DNA of 64,000 nt from Lutibacter sp. Hel_I_33_5 (lineage in GTDB: Bacteria > Bacteroidota > Bacteroidia > Flavobacteriales > Flavobacteriaceae): assembly GCF_007827455.1 (NCBI RefSeq), contig NZ_VISM01000001.1, forward strand, positions 2,271,501-2,335,500. Direction: 5' to 3'. The position numbers and the translations under genes were made by a program. Under the pieces are notes generated by a model. The model did no database searches, was not told the DNA's origin, and saw only the letters and a list, made by a program, of their open reading frames with translations. This document shows, one piece after another, positions 8,481 to 18,154 of the stretch. The first letter of the stretch is position 1. The number at the start of each line of letters is the position of its first letter.

Positions 8481-8904
8481 AACTACTAGAATCATATTAA
8501 TTATTTTGTTGTTTTTGATGCTGATATTTGTTAGATCAATTTCATCAGATGTTTTTTATGATCCATTAATTCGGTATTTTCATAATGATTACTTGTATAA
8601 GATGATGCCAGAAATGAATGAATGGAAATTAGTTGTAAATATACTTTATAGATATACGATTAATACACTTATTTCTTTAGGGATTATATGGCTGATTTTT
8701 CAGAAAAAGGATCATCTAAAGTTTGCTGGATTTTTTCACATGACCGCTTTTATGATTCTAATTGTTGTCTTTGTTTTCTTACTAAGAGACAAGTTTCAAG
8801 AGGGTTATTTATTACCTTTTTATATAAGACGATTTTTAATTCATCCATTGTTTTTATTGATTTTATTACCAGCGTTTTACTATCAAAAACTTCGAAGCAA
8901 ATAA
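8470..8904 (+). CDS. Exosortase F system-associated membrane protein
   Basis: A 144-aa protein with four predicted membrane helices (about 6-24, 57-75, 84-102 and 115-137). It overlaps xrtF by 11 nt in another frame and has the usual XrtF-partner features: a FVRSISSDVFYDPLI-like loop after helix 1 and a conserved RRFLIHP near residue 120. The family is recognised mainly by its fixed place next to xrtF; its molecular role is unknown. Confidence 0.85.
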   Translation: MMHKTTRIILIILLFLMLIFVRSISSDVFYDPLIRYFHNDYLYKMMPEMNEWKLVVNILYRYTINTLISLGIIWLIFQKKDHLKFAGFFHMTAFMILIVVFVFLLRDKFQEGYLLPFYIRRFLIHPLFLLILLPAFYYQKLRSK

Positions 8905-8918
8905 TTTAACAAACTTTT

Positions 8919-8940
8919 AAATTTACAAGTCGTAAATTTG
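8919..8940 (+). promoter_or_regulatory. Promoter with perfect inverted repeat (candidate operator) before the metal operon
   Basis: AAATTTAC (8919-8926), a 5-nt spacer and GTAAATTT (8932-8939) form a perfect 8-bp inverted repeat. Its right arm lies inside the -7 element TAAATTTG (8933-8940). The ATG of the first gene is only 9 nt downstream, so the leader must be very short. The overlap suggests a repressor site; the ligand and regulator are unknown. Confidence 0.5.
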
Positions 8941-8948
8941 TTTTCAGA

Positions 8949-9353
8949 ATGAAGCAGTTTTCTTTAAAAATATCATCTACATTATTAGCTCTTTTAGTGC
9001 TGTTTTCAACCTTTTCATTTGCGGTTGACAAGCATTTTTGTGGCGATTTTTTGGTTGATGTTTCTTATTTTGGTGATGCTAAGGGCTGTGGAATGGAGTT
9101 AAATAAAAATCCATCAAGGAAAAAGAAAAGTTGTTGTAAAGATGAAATTCTAAAAGTTGAAGGACAAGACGAATTACAACAGTTTTCAGATATTGAGTTA
9201 GATCTTAAAACAAAAGAATTTGCAATCACTTTTCTTATTTCGTTTCAAGATTTGTTTATTCAAATCGAATCAGAAAAATTAATTAAAAAAGATTTTTCTC
9301 CTCCCGATATACCCAAAGATTTTCAAGTCGCTTTCCAGGCATTTTTAATTTGA
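8949..9353 (+). CDS. HYC_CC_PP family protein (metal-operon secreted protein)
   Basis: A 134-aa protein with a signal peptide (about 1-25). It carries the three signature spots of the family: DKHFCGD (a variant of HYC), SCCKDE and SPPDIP. Such proteins typically precede a TonB-dependent receptor and an HMA protein, as here, and are thought to act in copper or other soft-metal handling at the envelope; that role is inferred from context. It is the first gene of the operon behind an inverted-repeat promoter. Confidence 0.85.
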   Translation: MKQFSLKISSTLLALLVLFSTFSFAVDKHFCGDFLVDVSYFGDAKGCGMELNKNPSRKKKSCCKDEILKVEGQDELQQFSDIELDLKTKEFAITFLISFQDLFIQIESEKLIKKDFSPPDIPKDFQVAFQAFLI

Positions 9354-9368
9354 TTTTATAATAGCACA

Positions 9369-9400
9369 ATTGTTTTCATCTTTTTTTAAGATGAAGTTGT
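9369..9400 (+). promoter_or_regulatory. Intercistronic hairpin
   Basis: TTCATCTT, a 5-T loop and AAGATGAA form a perfect 8-bp stem, with weaker outer pairing of ACAA and TTGT. No T-run follows, so it does not look like an ordinary terminator. It may protect or process the mRNA between the first gene and the receptor gene. Confidence 0.35.
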
Positions 9401-9426
9401 CTATTTATTAAAATCAAAAACATAAA

Positions 9427-11667
9427 ATGAAAAAATATATTCTCAATGTCCTTTTATTAATTCCGTTATTTTCTTTTTCACAAGAAACGTTTAAAGGAAT
9501 GATAATGGATAGAAACAATCCGAAAAATAATAAAGGTGTTGCCGATGTTAATGTACACTGGTTAAATACAAATGTTGGTGTAATTACCAATAAAAAAGGA
9601 TGGTTTACAATACCTTATAAATCATCTTATAAAAAATTAGTCATAAGTTATATCGGTTATAAAACAGATACGTTAACAATAAAAAACTTAAATCTGATTC
9701 ATCATTTTTTAACAGAAGAATCCGATTTAGAGGAAATAAAAATAACTAGTAAAAAAGCTGCAACTCAAAAATCATTTTTATCTACAGCAAATGTATTTAC
9801 GGTAAATTCTGATGAATTGTTAAAAGCCGCGTGTTGTAATTTGGCAGAGAGTTTTGAAACAAACCCATCGATTGATGTTAGTTTTTCTGATGCATTAACA
9901 GGTACAAGGCAAATTCAAATGTTAGGACTTACAAGTCCGTATTTGTTAATTTCTGAAGAAAATATACCTTCAGTGAGAGGAGCTTCGCAAGCTTTTGGAT
10001 TAACTTTTACACCTGGAACTTGGGTAGAAAGTATTCAGATTACAAAAGGAGCAGGGTCAGTTGTTAACGGATACGAAAGTATTTCTGGACAGATTAATGC
10101 AGAATTGGTAAAACCTTTTACAGATAAAAAGTTCTTTTTAAATGCCTATAGTTCTTTAAACGGACGATTAGAGTTAAACACACATTTCAATCAAAAAGTT
10201 TCAGATAAATGGCAAACAGGTTTGTATGTTCATGGAAATCTTAGAAAACAAAAATTTGATAAAAACAACGATGGTTTTTTAGATGCCCCATTAGCAAACC
10301 AAATAAATATAATGAATCGTTGGCAGTATACCGATGCTCAAAAAGGATGGGTTAGTTTTCTTAGTTTTAGATATGTAAATGATGAAAAACAAACTGGGCA
10401 AACGTCCTTTAATCCAGATATTGATAAAAACTCATCAACCATTTGGGGTAGTGAAATTAAAACGAAACGTTTTAATACCGCAGCAAAAGTTGGATATGTT
10501 TTTCCAGAGTTGCCATTTCAAAGTTTCGGATTACAAGTAGCTTATAGTAATCATGATCAAGATTCTTATTTTGGGTTAAGAAATTATGATATCAATCATC
10601 AAAGTGTATATGCAAATTTGCTTTTTAATTCAATCATTGGAGATACTAGAAGTAAGTTTAAAACAGGAATTTCTTATACAAATGATCTCTATGATGAACT
10701 TGTAAATGCTATAAATTTTGATAGAAGCGAAAACTCTTTTGGCGCATTTTTTGAATATGCTTACGACAATTTAGAAGATTTTAGTTTTACTGCAGGCTTA
10801 CGAATTGACAAGCATAATTTATTAGGTACATTTTTAACTCCACGTTTGCATTTACGATATGTTCCTTGGGAAAAAGGTGTGATTAGAGCTTCGGCAGGAA
10901 GAGGAAAAAGGAGTGCAAATATCTTTGCCGAAAATCAGCAATTATTTGCAAGTTCTAGACAAATAAAAATTGATGCGAATGGTGGAAATATCTATGGATT
11001 AAATCCTGAAATTGCTTGGAATTATGGAGTTTCATATTTGCAGAAGTTTAATTTATTTGATAAAAAAGGTGATATTACTTTTGATTTTTATCGAACAGAT
11101 TTTCAAAATCAAATAGTGGTTGATTGGGAAAATCCACAAGAAATAGCCTTCTATGATTTATCAGGAGAAAGTATCGCGAATAGTTTTCAAGTAGAAGTAA
11201 ATTATACACTAGCAAAAAATTTAAACCTTAGAACTGCGTATAAATACTTTGATGTTTCAACAGATTATAAATCAGGTCATTTTCAAAAAGCGATTCAACC
11301 AAAAAATAGATTTTTTGCAAATCTATCATATGAAACTGAGATACAAGAAAATGATAATCAATGGAAATTTGATACAACATTTAATTTAATTGGAGAGCAG
11401 CGTTTACCAAATACGTCTACAAATCCTGTTCAATATCAATTAGAAAAATATTCTAAAGAATATAGTTTGCTGAATTTGCAAATCACAAAAGTCTTTTCGA
11501 AGAAATTTGAAATATATTTTGGAGGAGAGAATATCACAAACTTTAAACTTAAAAATCCTATTTTAGCAAGTGATGCTGCTTTTGGCTCAAACTTTGATAC
11601 CACAATTGTATACGGCCCAATTTTTGGAGCTGCATATTATACAGGATTACGTTATAAAATCGATTAA
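9427..11667 (+). CDS. TonB-dependent outer-membrane receptor, probably for a metal
   Basis: A 746-aa receptor with a signal peptide (1-19, ending FSFSQ). A carboxypeptidase-like regulatory domain (about 20-100) is followed by a plug (about 115-240: AACCNLAESFETNPSIDV, GLTSPYLLI, IQITKGAGSVVNGYESISGQI) and a beta-barrel to the C-terminus. The CC pair at the start of the plug and the flanking HYC_CC_PP and HMA genes favour copper or a similar ion over a siderophore; this is inference. The HMA gene follows 2 nt later. Confidence 0.93.
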   Translation: MKKYILNVLLLIPLFSFSQETFKGMIMDRNNPKNNKGVADVNVHWLNTNVGVITNKKGWFTIPYKSSYKKLVISYIGYKTDTLTIKNLNLIHHFLTEESDLEEIKITSKKAATQKSFLSTANVFTVNSDELLKAACCNLAESFETNPSIDVSFSDALTGTRQIQMLGLTSPYLLISEENIPSVRGASQAFGLTFTPGTWVESIQITKGAGSVVNGYESISGQINAELVKPFTDKKFFLNAYSSLNGRLELNTHFNQKVSDKWQTGLYVHGNLRKQKFDKNNDGFLDAPLANQINIMNRWQYTDAQKGWVSFLSFRYVNDEKQTGQTSFNPDIDKNSSTIWGSEIKTKRFNTAAKVGYVFPELPFQSFGLQVAYSNHDQDSYFGLRNYDINHQSVYANLLFNSIIGDTRSKFKTGISYTNDLYDELVNAINFDRSENSFGAFFEYAYDNLEDFSFTAGLRIDKHNLLGTFLTPRLHLRYVPWEKGVIRASAGRGKRSANIFAENQQLFASSRQIKIDANGGNIYGLNPEIAWNYGVSYLQKFNLFDKKGDITFDFYRTDFQNQIVVDWENPQEIAFYDLSGESIANSFQVEVNYTLAKNLNLRTAYKYFDVSTDYKSGHFQKAIQPKNRFFANLSYETEIQENDNQWKFDTTFNLIGEQRLPNTSTNPVQYQLEKYSKEYSLLNLQITKVFSKKFEIYFGGENITNFKLKNPILASDAAFGSNFDTTIVYGPIFGAAYYTGLRYKID

Positions 11668-11669
11668 AA

Positions 11670-12065
11670 ATGAAAAAAATAATAGTATTATTTAGTTTAC
11701 TAATGATTGGGTTTTCAGTTCAATCTCAAGAAGTAAAAAAGAAGAAAAACGCTAAAATAAGTATAGAAGTTGATGGTATTTGCGGGATGTGCAAAAAGCG
11801 AATAGAGAAAGCAGCTTTAAATACAAAAGGTGTAAAATTTGCAATTTGGAACGTAAAAACACATCAATTAAATATGATTATTGATGAGCGTAAAACGACC
11901 GTAAATAAAATTCAGAAGAATATTGCAGAAGTTGGTCATGACTCTAAAGGCTATGTGGCAACGGAAGAGTCTTATAATGCGGTGCATCCATGTTGTAAAT
12001 ATAGAGATGAAGAAATTGTGTTAGATCATGAAGGAGGAATGAAAAAGCAGAAAAAGAAGAATTAA
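11670..12065 (+). CDS. Secreted heavy-metal-associated (HMA) domain protein
   Basis: A 131-aa protein with a signal peptide (1-19, ending VQSQ) and an HMA ferredoxin-like fold with GICGMCKKRI (metal-binding CxxC) near 37-46. The C-terminal tail has a second Cys pair (HPCCKYRDEE). It probably binds Cu(I) or a similar ion in the periplasm, passing it on after uptake by the preceding receptor or sequestering it. It lies 2 nt after the receptor and 3 nt before the next gene. Confidence 0.88.
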   Translation: MKKIIVLFSLLMIGFSVQSQEVKKKKNAKISIEVDGICGMCKKRIEKAALNTKGVKFAIWNVKTHQLNMIIDERKTTVNKIQKNIAEVGHDSKGYVATEESYNAVHPCCKYRDEEIVLDHEGGMKKQKKKN

Positions 12066-12068
12066 AAG

Positions 12069-12806
12069 ATGCTTAAAAAGTTACCTTTATATTTAGTTGT
12101 TATTCTTTCATTTTTTTACTGTAAAGAGAAAGAAAATATATCAGCAAAATTTATTGTTGAAAAATCAATTGAAAAACATGGAGGTTTGAAAAATTGGAAT
12201 TCTTTAAAGGAATTAAGTTTTGATAAAAAAGTGATTCTTTATAATGAAAAAGGTATAATAGAGTCAGATGTTTCACAACATCAAAAATTTATTTTTTATC
12301 CAAAATTATCAGGAAAACTATCATGGAAAAATAAACAGGATAGTATGTTTATAGCTTATGAAAATAATGTAATTAGAAAATACATTAATGATTCTTTAGT
12401 TACAGATTCAAAAGAATTAATGAAGGCTAGAAATAGTTTTTTTGCATCTCAATATGTAATTCGTCAACCTTTCGATTTATTAAATGAAAATGTTAAGCTG
12501 GATTATACTGGAATTGTAAAGTTAGAAGATAATAAGAATGCATATGAAATAAAGGTTGCTTACAAAGGTGATTCTAAATTGTCTGATGTTTGGTTTTATT
12601 ATTTTGATGTAGAAGATTTTAAAATTATCGCCAATAAAGTAATTAGGCAAGACCATACAAGTTTAGTAGAAAACATAACATTTAATTCGAGTTACTATTT
12701 TACTTTTAATGAAAAAAGAAAAAGTTATCGACTTGATAGTAAGGGAGAGAAAACATTTCTAAGGGCAGAGTATTATTATTCAAATTATAAAACATCATAT
12801 AAGTAA
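12069..12806 (+). CDS. DUF6503-like lipoprotein
   Basis: A 245-aa protein with a lipoprotein signal (lipobox FFYC, Cys18). The mature part begins with AKFIVEKSIEKHGGLKNW, the characteristic opening of this family, and continues as a beta-rich domain resembling LolA/outer-membrane lipoprotein-sorting folds. It is the last gene of the metal operon, just before a strong terminator. Function unknown; a part in envelope lipid or metal handling would be guesswork. Confidence 0.75.
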   Translation: MLKKLPLYLVVILSFFYCKEKENISAKFIVEKSIEKHGGLKNWNSLKELSFDKKVILYNEKGIIESDVSQHQKFIFYPKLSGKLSWKNKQDSMFIAYENNVIRKYINDSLVTDSKELMKARNSFFASQYVIRQPFDLLNENVKLDYTGIVKLEDNKNAYEIKVAYKGDSKLSDVWFYYFDVEDFKIIANKVIRQDHTSLVENITFNSSYYFTFNEKRKSYRLDSKGEKTFLRAEYYYSNYKTSYK

Positions 12807-12836
12807 AAATCCGATAGAATTTCTATCGGATTTTTT
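12805..12836. terminator. Bidirectional rho-independent terminator
   Basis: A near-perfect palindrome AAAAATCCGATAG, loop AATTT, CTATCGGATTTTTT. It starts at the stop codon of the DUF6503 gene and faces groEL on the other strand; A and T runs on both sides let it serve both directions. Confidence 0.9.
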
Positions 12837-12884
12837 ACTTATTGTTTGCGCAAGAGTGAGAAAATTACTCGCACACGTTGTGTG

Positions 12885-14534
<1,650 letters not shown>

Positions 14535-14541
14535 TTATCAA

Positions 14542-14817
14542 TTAAACAATTGCTAAAATGTCGCTTTCGCGCATCATTAAATAATCTTTTCCTTCTAGTT
14601 TTAATTCAGTTCCACCATACTTGCTGTATAAAACTGTATCGCCAACTTTTACTGTTAAAGGTTCGTCTTTTTTGCCATTACCGGTAGCAACAACAGTTCC
14701 TTTTTGTGGTTTTTCTTTTGCATTATCTGGAATAATAATTCCTGATGCTGTAGTAGTTTCAGCTGCAGCTGGTTCTACAAGAACTCTGTCTGCTAAAGGT
14801 TTAATGTTTAATCCCAT
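14542..14817 (-). CDS. groES: Co-chaperonin GroES (Hsp10)
   Basis: A 91-aa protein with the GroES motifs [16 protein letters not shown], a mobile loop [30 protein letters not shown] and a [13 protein letters not shown] end. It caps the GroEL ring. It is the first gene of the groESL operon, preceded by about 180 bp with a dyad but no CIRCE element. Confidence 0.99.
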   Translation of the reverse strand: MGLNIKPLADRVLVEPAAAETTTASGIIIPDNAKEKPQKGTVVATGNGKKDEPLTVKVGDTVLYSKYGGTELKLEGKDYLMMRESDILAIV

Positions 14818-14885
14818 TTAATTGTAATTTTATTTTGTTAGTAAATTAATTTTAACATGATTACTTTAAGTCAGTAATTGTGCCA

Positions 14886-14915
14886 TTGATTAAAAACTGT
14901 CAAATTTTCAATCAA
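14886..14915. promoter_or_regulatory. Inverted repeat upstream of groESL
   Basis: TTGATTAAAAA and TTTTTCAATCAA-type arms (11 bp, one mismatch) are separated by 8 nt (CTGTCAAA), about 70 nt before groES. This is not the CIRCE consensus. It could be an operator or an extended promoter, since the minus strand of the spacer reads TTTGACAG. Confidence 0.35.
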
Positions 14916-14944
14916 GGTAATTATTGTTTCAATTTATTGAATAA

Positions 14945-14978
14945 AAAAATGCCAACGTGTCATTTCGTTGGCATTTTT
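14945..14978 (-). terminator. Terminator after secG
   Basis: A GC-rich stem TGCCAACG/CGTTGGCA with an 8-nt loop, with A-run and T-run flanks. On the minus strand the T-run follows the stem about 20 nt after the secG stop. Confidence 0.88.
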
Positions 14979-14996
14979 AATATCTTTTTTAGATTG

Positions 14997-15335
14997 TTAA
15001 TTTACAGTATCTTTTGTTGTAGATGCTGGTAAATTAGTATCTGTAGTAGGTGCAGAAGTTTCAACACCTTCTAATGTTTTATCTAACTTAAAATTATCTC
15101 CAGCTCTTGGGATTGCGAAATTTGCTAATAAAATTAACGCAAACATTGCAATTGCTAATGTCCAAGTAGTTCTATCTAAAAAGTTATTTGTGTTTTGAAC
15201 ACCACCTAAAGATTGTGCTCCACCACCTCCAAATGAAGAAGATAATCCTCCACCTTTAGGGTTTTGAACCATAACAATTAATATTAGCGCTATCGCTAAG
15301 ATTAAAATTAAAGCTAAAAATAAGTTATAACTCAT
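14997..15335 (-). CDS. secG: Preprotein translocase subunit SecG
   Basis: A 112-aa accessory subunit of the SecYEG channel. Two membrane helices (about 3-22 and 55-74) flank the conserved VQNPKGGGLSSSFGGGG loop. The acidic/Thr-rich C-tail is usual in flavobacteria. It overlaps the stop of the upstream gene by 4 nt. Confidence 0.96.
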   Translation of the reverse strand: MSYNLFLALILILAIALILIVMVQNPKGGGLSSSFGGGGAQSLGGVQNTNNFLDRTTWTLAIAMFALILLANFAIPRAGDNFKLDKTLEGVETSAPTTDTNLPASTTKDTVN

Positions 15336-16048
15336 GATTTGTTTTTTTGTAAAATTTGTATTCTTTTAATTTGGTCTGCAAAGAAACCACTTTTTTCTGG
15401 ATATTTCAAACTTAAAATATCATATGCTTTTATCGCTTTTTTGTATTTTTTCTGCTCAAGATAAACTTTAGCAAGTGTTTGTGTCATTAAGGAAGAATCT
15501 GTTTTTACTTCATTAATATTTATAGAAATATCTTGGTTCTTTTCTGTTGGTTTTATTTTTGGATTATTTTTAATAAAACGATCAATTAAACTAGCCTTGT
15601 TTTGTTTCTCAGATTTCCTTTCTGTAACTCTTTTAATTGGTTTTTTTGCTGCTAATTGTAGCCATTCATTAAATGAATGTGTTTCGTTATTATTAAATGA
15701 AATAGGTTTCCCAATATCTAATTTTTCTACAGCTTTAGAAACTTCTGGAGTTTTTGGTTCTTCCTTTAGAATGATATTTTCTTTAGGCTTTTCAATTTTT
15801 GGAAGCGTGTTAAATGTTTTAGAACTGATAAAATCAAATAAAATAGTTCTGTCTGTTGTATGAGCTGCAGTTATTTTGAGTTCGTTGTTGTATTTAAAGC
15901 TATCTTGATTTTTTAATCCTTTTAAATACAAAGCTCTAACTGATTGAAAATAGGGATACTTTTCAGTAATATCTTTTAAAGTAGCTGTTTTTTCTTTGGA
16001 TATTATTCCTGTACTTTTAAGCGTTTCTATGTATTCAGATTTTACCAT
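15332..16048 (-). CDS. TPR-like conserved protein between lptE and secG
   Basis: A 238-aa protein without a signal peptide. The N-terminal part (about 1-85) resembles a helical repeat region (EKYPYFQSVRALYLKGLKNQ). A Lys/Glu-rich linker follows (85-190), then a C-terminal tetratricopeptide-like pair (TQTLAKVYLEQKKYKKAIKAYDILSLKYPEK). It overlaps lptE by 7 nt and secG by 4 nt, so the three are co-translated. This position beside lptE and secG is typical of flavobacteria. The role is unknown, perhaps a cytoplasmic adaptor. Confidence 0.7.
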   Translation of the reverse strand: MVKSEYIETLKSTGIISKEKTATLKDITEKYPYFQSVRALYLKGLKNQDSFKYNNELKITAAHTTDRTILFDFISSKTFNTLPKIEKPKENIILKEEPKTPEVSKAVEKLDIGKPISFNNNETHSFNEWLQLAAKKPIKRVTERKSEKQNKASLIDRFIKNNPKIKPTEKNQDISININEVKTDSSLMTQTLAKVYLEQKKYKKAIKAYDILSLKYPEKSGFFADQIKRIQILQKNKS

Positions 16049-16548
16049 TTTGCTACAGAAGCATTAAAGATATCTTGTGTAACACGTTCTATGATTTCTT
16101 CTAAAGCACCGTCTAAAACACCACCAATAAGTTGTTCTGTAGCTCCATAATCTGAATAAAAAGAAAAGCTTTTTTCAAAATCATCTTTTTCATTTAGTTT
16201 ATTTACAAAACGAACATTAAATGTAATTTGCAATCTATTTTGTGCCGCAGTTTGTTGTGCAGTTGCACTCATAGGAGTAATTCTATATCCAGTGATTTCG
16301 CCAGACAGGTATAAATCGCCATTTCTTGGAACCAATGTTAAATTGGTCTGTCGTGTAAATAAATCTTGTAAATCTTGTGTGAATTTTTGACTAAGTTGAG
16401 GTTCAACTAAAGAAGCTTGATTCGGAAAAAAATCAATCTGTATTGTTTTTGCATCTCCTGTATTTCCTCCTGTGAAAGAATATGCGCCACAACCAACGAT
16501 AACAATTGCTGTGAAAAATGTTATAAAAAGAAACTTGATTTTTTTCAT
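16042..16548 (-). CDS. lptE: LPS assembly lipoprotein LptE (Bacteroidota type)
   Basis: A 168-aa protein from the ATG at 16548, with a lipobox VIVGC (Cys20). The sequence GAYSFTGG at the start of the mature chain, SLVEPQLSQKFTQDLQDLF and ITPMSATAQQTAAQNRL are landmarks of the LptE family. It would sit in the outer membrane with LptD and help place LPS. A start seven codons upstream (MSTFEFD) would put charged residues before the signal and is less likely. Confidence 0.93.
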   Translation of the reverse strand: MKKIKFLFITFFTAIVIVGCGAYSFTGGNTGDAKTIQIDFFPNQASLVEPQLSQKFTQDLQDLFTRQTNLTLVPRNGDLYLSGEITGYRITPMSATAQQTAAQNRLQITFNVRFVNKLNEKDDFEKSFSFYSDYGATEQLIGGVLDGALEEIIERVTQDIFNASVAKW

Positions 16549-16581
16549 ATCGAACTCAAATGTACTCATTTTAACGTTGAT

Positions 16582-17805
16582 TTATAAATCGTATTGTTTG
16601 ATTTTTCTATAAAGTGTTCGCTCAGAAATACCAAGTTCTTTTGCTGCTAATTTACGTTTGTTATTGTTTTTCTCTAATGATTTTTTAATCATTTCGATTT
16701 CTTTGTCTTGAAGTGATAAACTTTCATCTTCTTCAATTGTCTCTATAAAATCGTAATTATTTTGAACATTATTTTGTGGAATCTGAACAACTTCAATGTT
16801 TGATTCTTGTTCAGTTTGTTCTTGATAAATCTTTTCTATTAGCTGATGATTCTGTGCTTGAACTTGTTCTGAATCTCCGTTTTTAATTAAATCTAAAGTC
16901 AGTTTTTTTAGATCATTAATATCATTTCGCATATCAAACAAAACTTTGTACATAATGTCTCGTTCATTAGCGAAATCAGAATTACTAGTTTTACCTCCAA
17001 TTACAGCTGGTAAATTACCTTTCATATTTGGTAAATACTGAACTATTTTATCAGCAGTAACTAATCTATTTTCTTCAACAACAGAAATTTGTTCTGCTAT
17101 ATTTCTTAATTGACGAATGTTACCAGGAAAACTATAATTTAATAATAATTTTGTTGCATTTTCGTCCAAACGAATCGTTGGCATTCTATATTTTTGAGCA
17201 AAGTCTGATGCAAACTTTCTAAATAATAAATGAATGTCTTCATTACGTTCTCTTAAAGCTGGTAAGTTAATTTCAATAGTACTTAATCTGTAATATAAGT
17301 CTTCTCTAAATTTTTCTTTAGATATGGCTTCGTGCATTTTCATGTTGGTTGCAGCAACAATTCGAACATTTGTTTTTTGTACTTCTGATGATCCAACTTT
17401 AATATACTCGCCATTTTCTAAAACACGTAATAAACGTACTTGTGTTGTTAATGGTAATTCTCCAACTTCATCTAGAAATATCGTTCCACCGTCAGCAACT
17501 TCAAAATATCCTTTTCTGGTAGATGAAGCTCCAGTAAATGCTCCTTTTTCGTGTCCAAATAACTCACTATCTATAGTTCCTTCAGGAATTGCACCACAAT
17601 TTACGGCAATATATTTTGCATGCTTTCTATGTGATAATTGATGAATAATCTTTGGGATACTTTCTTTTCCAACACCACTTTCTCCAGTAACTAAAACAGA
17701 AATATCTGTAGGTGCAACTCTAACGGCTTTTTCTAAAGCACGATTTAGTTGCACATCGTTACCAATGATGCCAAAACGTTGTTTTATAGCTTGTAAGTTT
17801 TCCAT
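16582..17805 (-). CDS. Sigma-54-dependent transcriptional activator without receiver domain
   Basis: A 407-aa AAA+ activator. Walker A GESGVGKES lies near 41-49, GAFTGA (sigma-54 contact loop) near 93, Walker B GGTIFLDEVGEL near 107, the R-finger region follows, and a Fis-type HTH closes the protein (KRKLAAKELGISERTLYRKIKQYDL). Only about 15 residues precede the AAA+ domain, so there is no receiver, GAF or PAS sensor; control is probably by level or by a partner. It sits directly upstream of lptE and 3 nt after the preceding gene. Its targets are unknown. Confidence 0.93.
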   Translation of the reverse strand: MENLQAIKQRFGIIGNDVQLNRALEKAVRVAPTDISVLVTGESGVGKESIPKIIHQLSHRKHAKYIAVNCGAIPEGTIDSELFGHEKGAFTGASSTRKGYFEVADGGTIFLDEVGELPLTTQVRLLRVLENGEYIKVGSSEVQKTNVRIVAATNMKMHEAISKEKFREDLYYRLSTIEINLPALRERNEDIHLLFRKFASDFAQKYRMPTIRLDENATKLLLNYSFPGNIRQLRNIAEQISVVEENRLVTADKIVQYLPNMKGNLPAVIGGKTSNSDFANERDIMYKVLFDMRNDINDLKKLTLDLIKNGDSEQVQAQNHQLIEKIYQEQTEQESNIEVVQIPQNNVQNNYDFIETIEEDESLSLQDKEIEMIKKSLEKNNNKRKLAAKELGISERTLYRKIKQYDL

Positions 17806-17807
17806 TT

Positions 17808-18152
17808 TTATTTTTCTAAATATTCAGAAAGTCCTTTTCCTTTTTCATCAATTAACCATTCCCATTTTAGGCTTAACTTTATTTTTTGATTGCTGGTTAA
17901 ACTAATTTTTGCAATAGCTTTTCCAGCTTTTAATTCGTTTTCATTTGTTACACATTGATATAACATATTCAATTTGTCATTGTCTAGTGTCGCAATTATT
18001 TTACCATATTTTATAGTGCCACCAAAATAATCTGCCGTAACTAAATTCCCTTCTTGTTTGTATTTAAATACTGTTTCCGAATTAACTTTCCCAGTCTCAG
18101 AGTTTTCTAATAACTCAAATGTTTTATTATGAAAATTGAATTCTTGTTTCAA
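17808..18152 (-). CDS. Small conserved protein (mis-named N-acetylglutamate synthase family)
   Basis: A 114-aa soluble protein, probably all-beta: repeated short strands such as ETVFKYKQEGNLVTADYFGGTIKYGKIIATL and KLSLKWEWL. I recall similar flavobacterial proteins deposited as n-acetylglutamate synthase, but the sequence has no GNAT features, so that function should not be assumed. It lies 3 nt after miaB and 3 nt before the sigma-54 activator. No signal peptide. Confidence 0.6.
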   Translation of the reverse strand: MKQEFNFHNKTFELLENSETGKVNSETVFKYKQEGNLVTADYFGGTIKYGKIIATLDNDKLNMLYQCVTNENELKAGKAIAKISLTSNQKIKLSLKWEWLIDEKGKGLSEYLEK

Positions 18153-18154
18153 AA

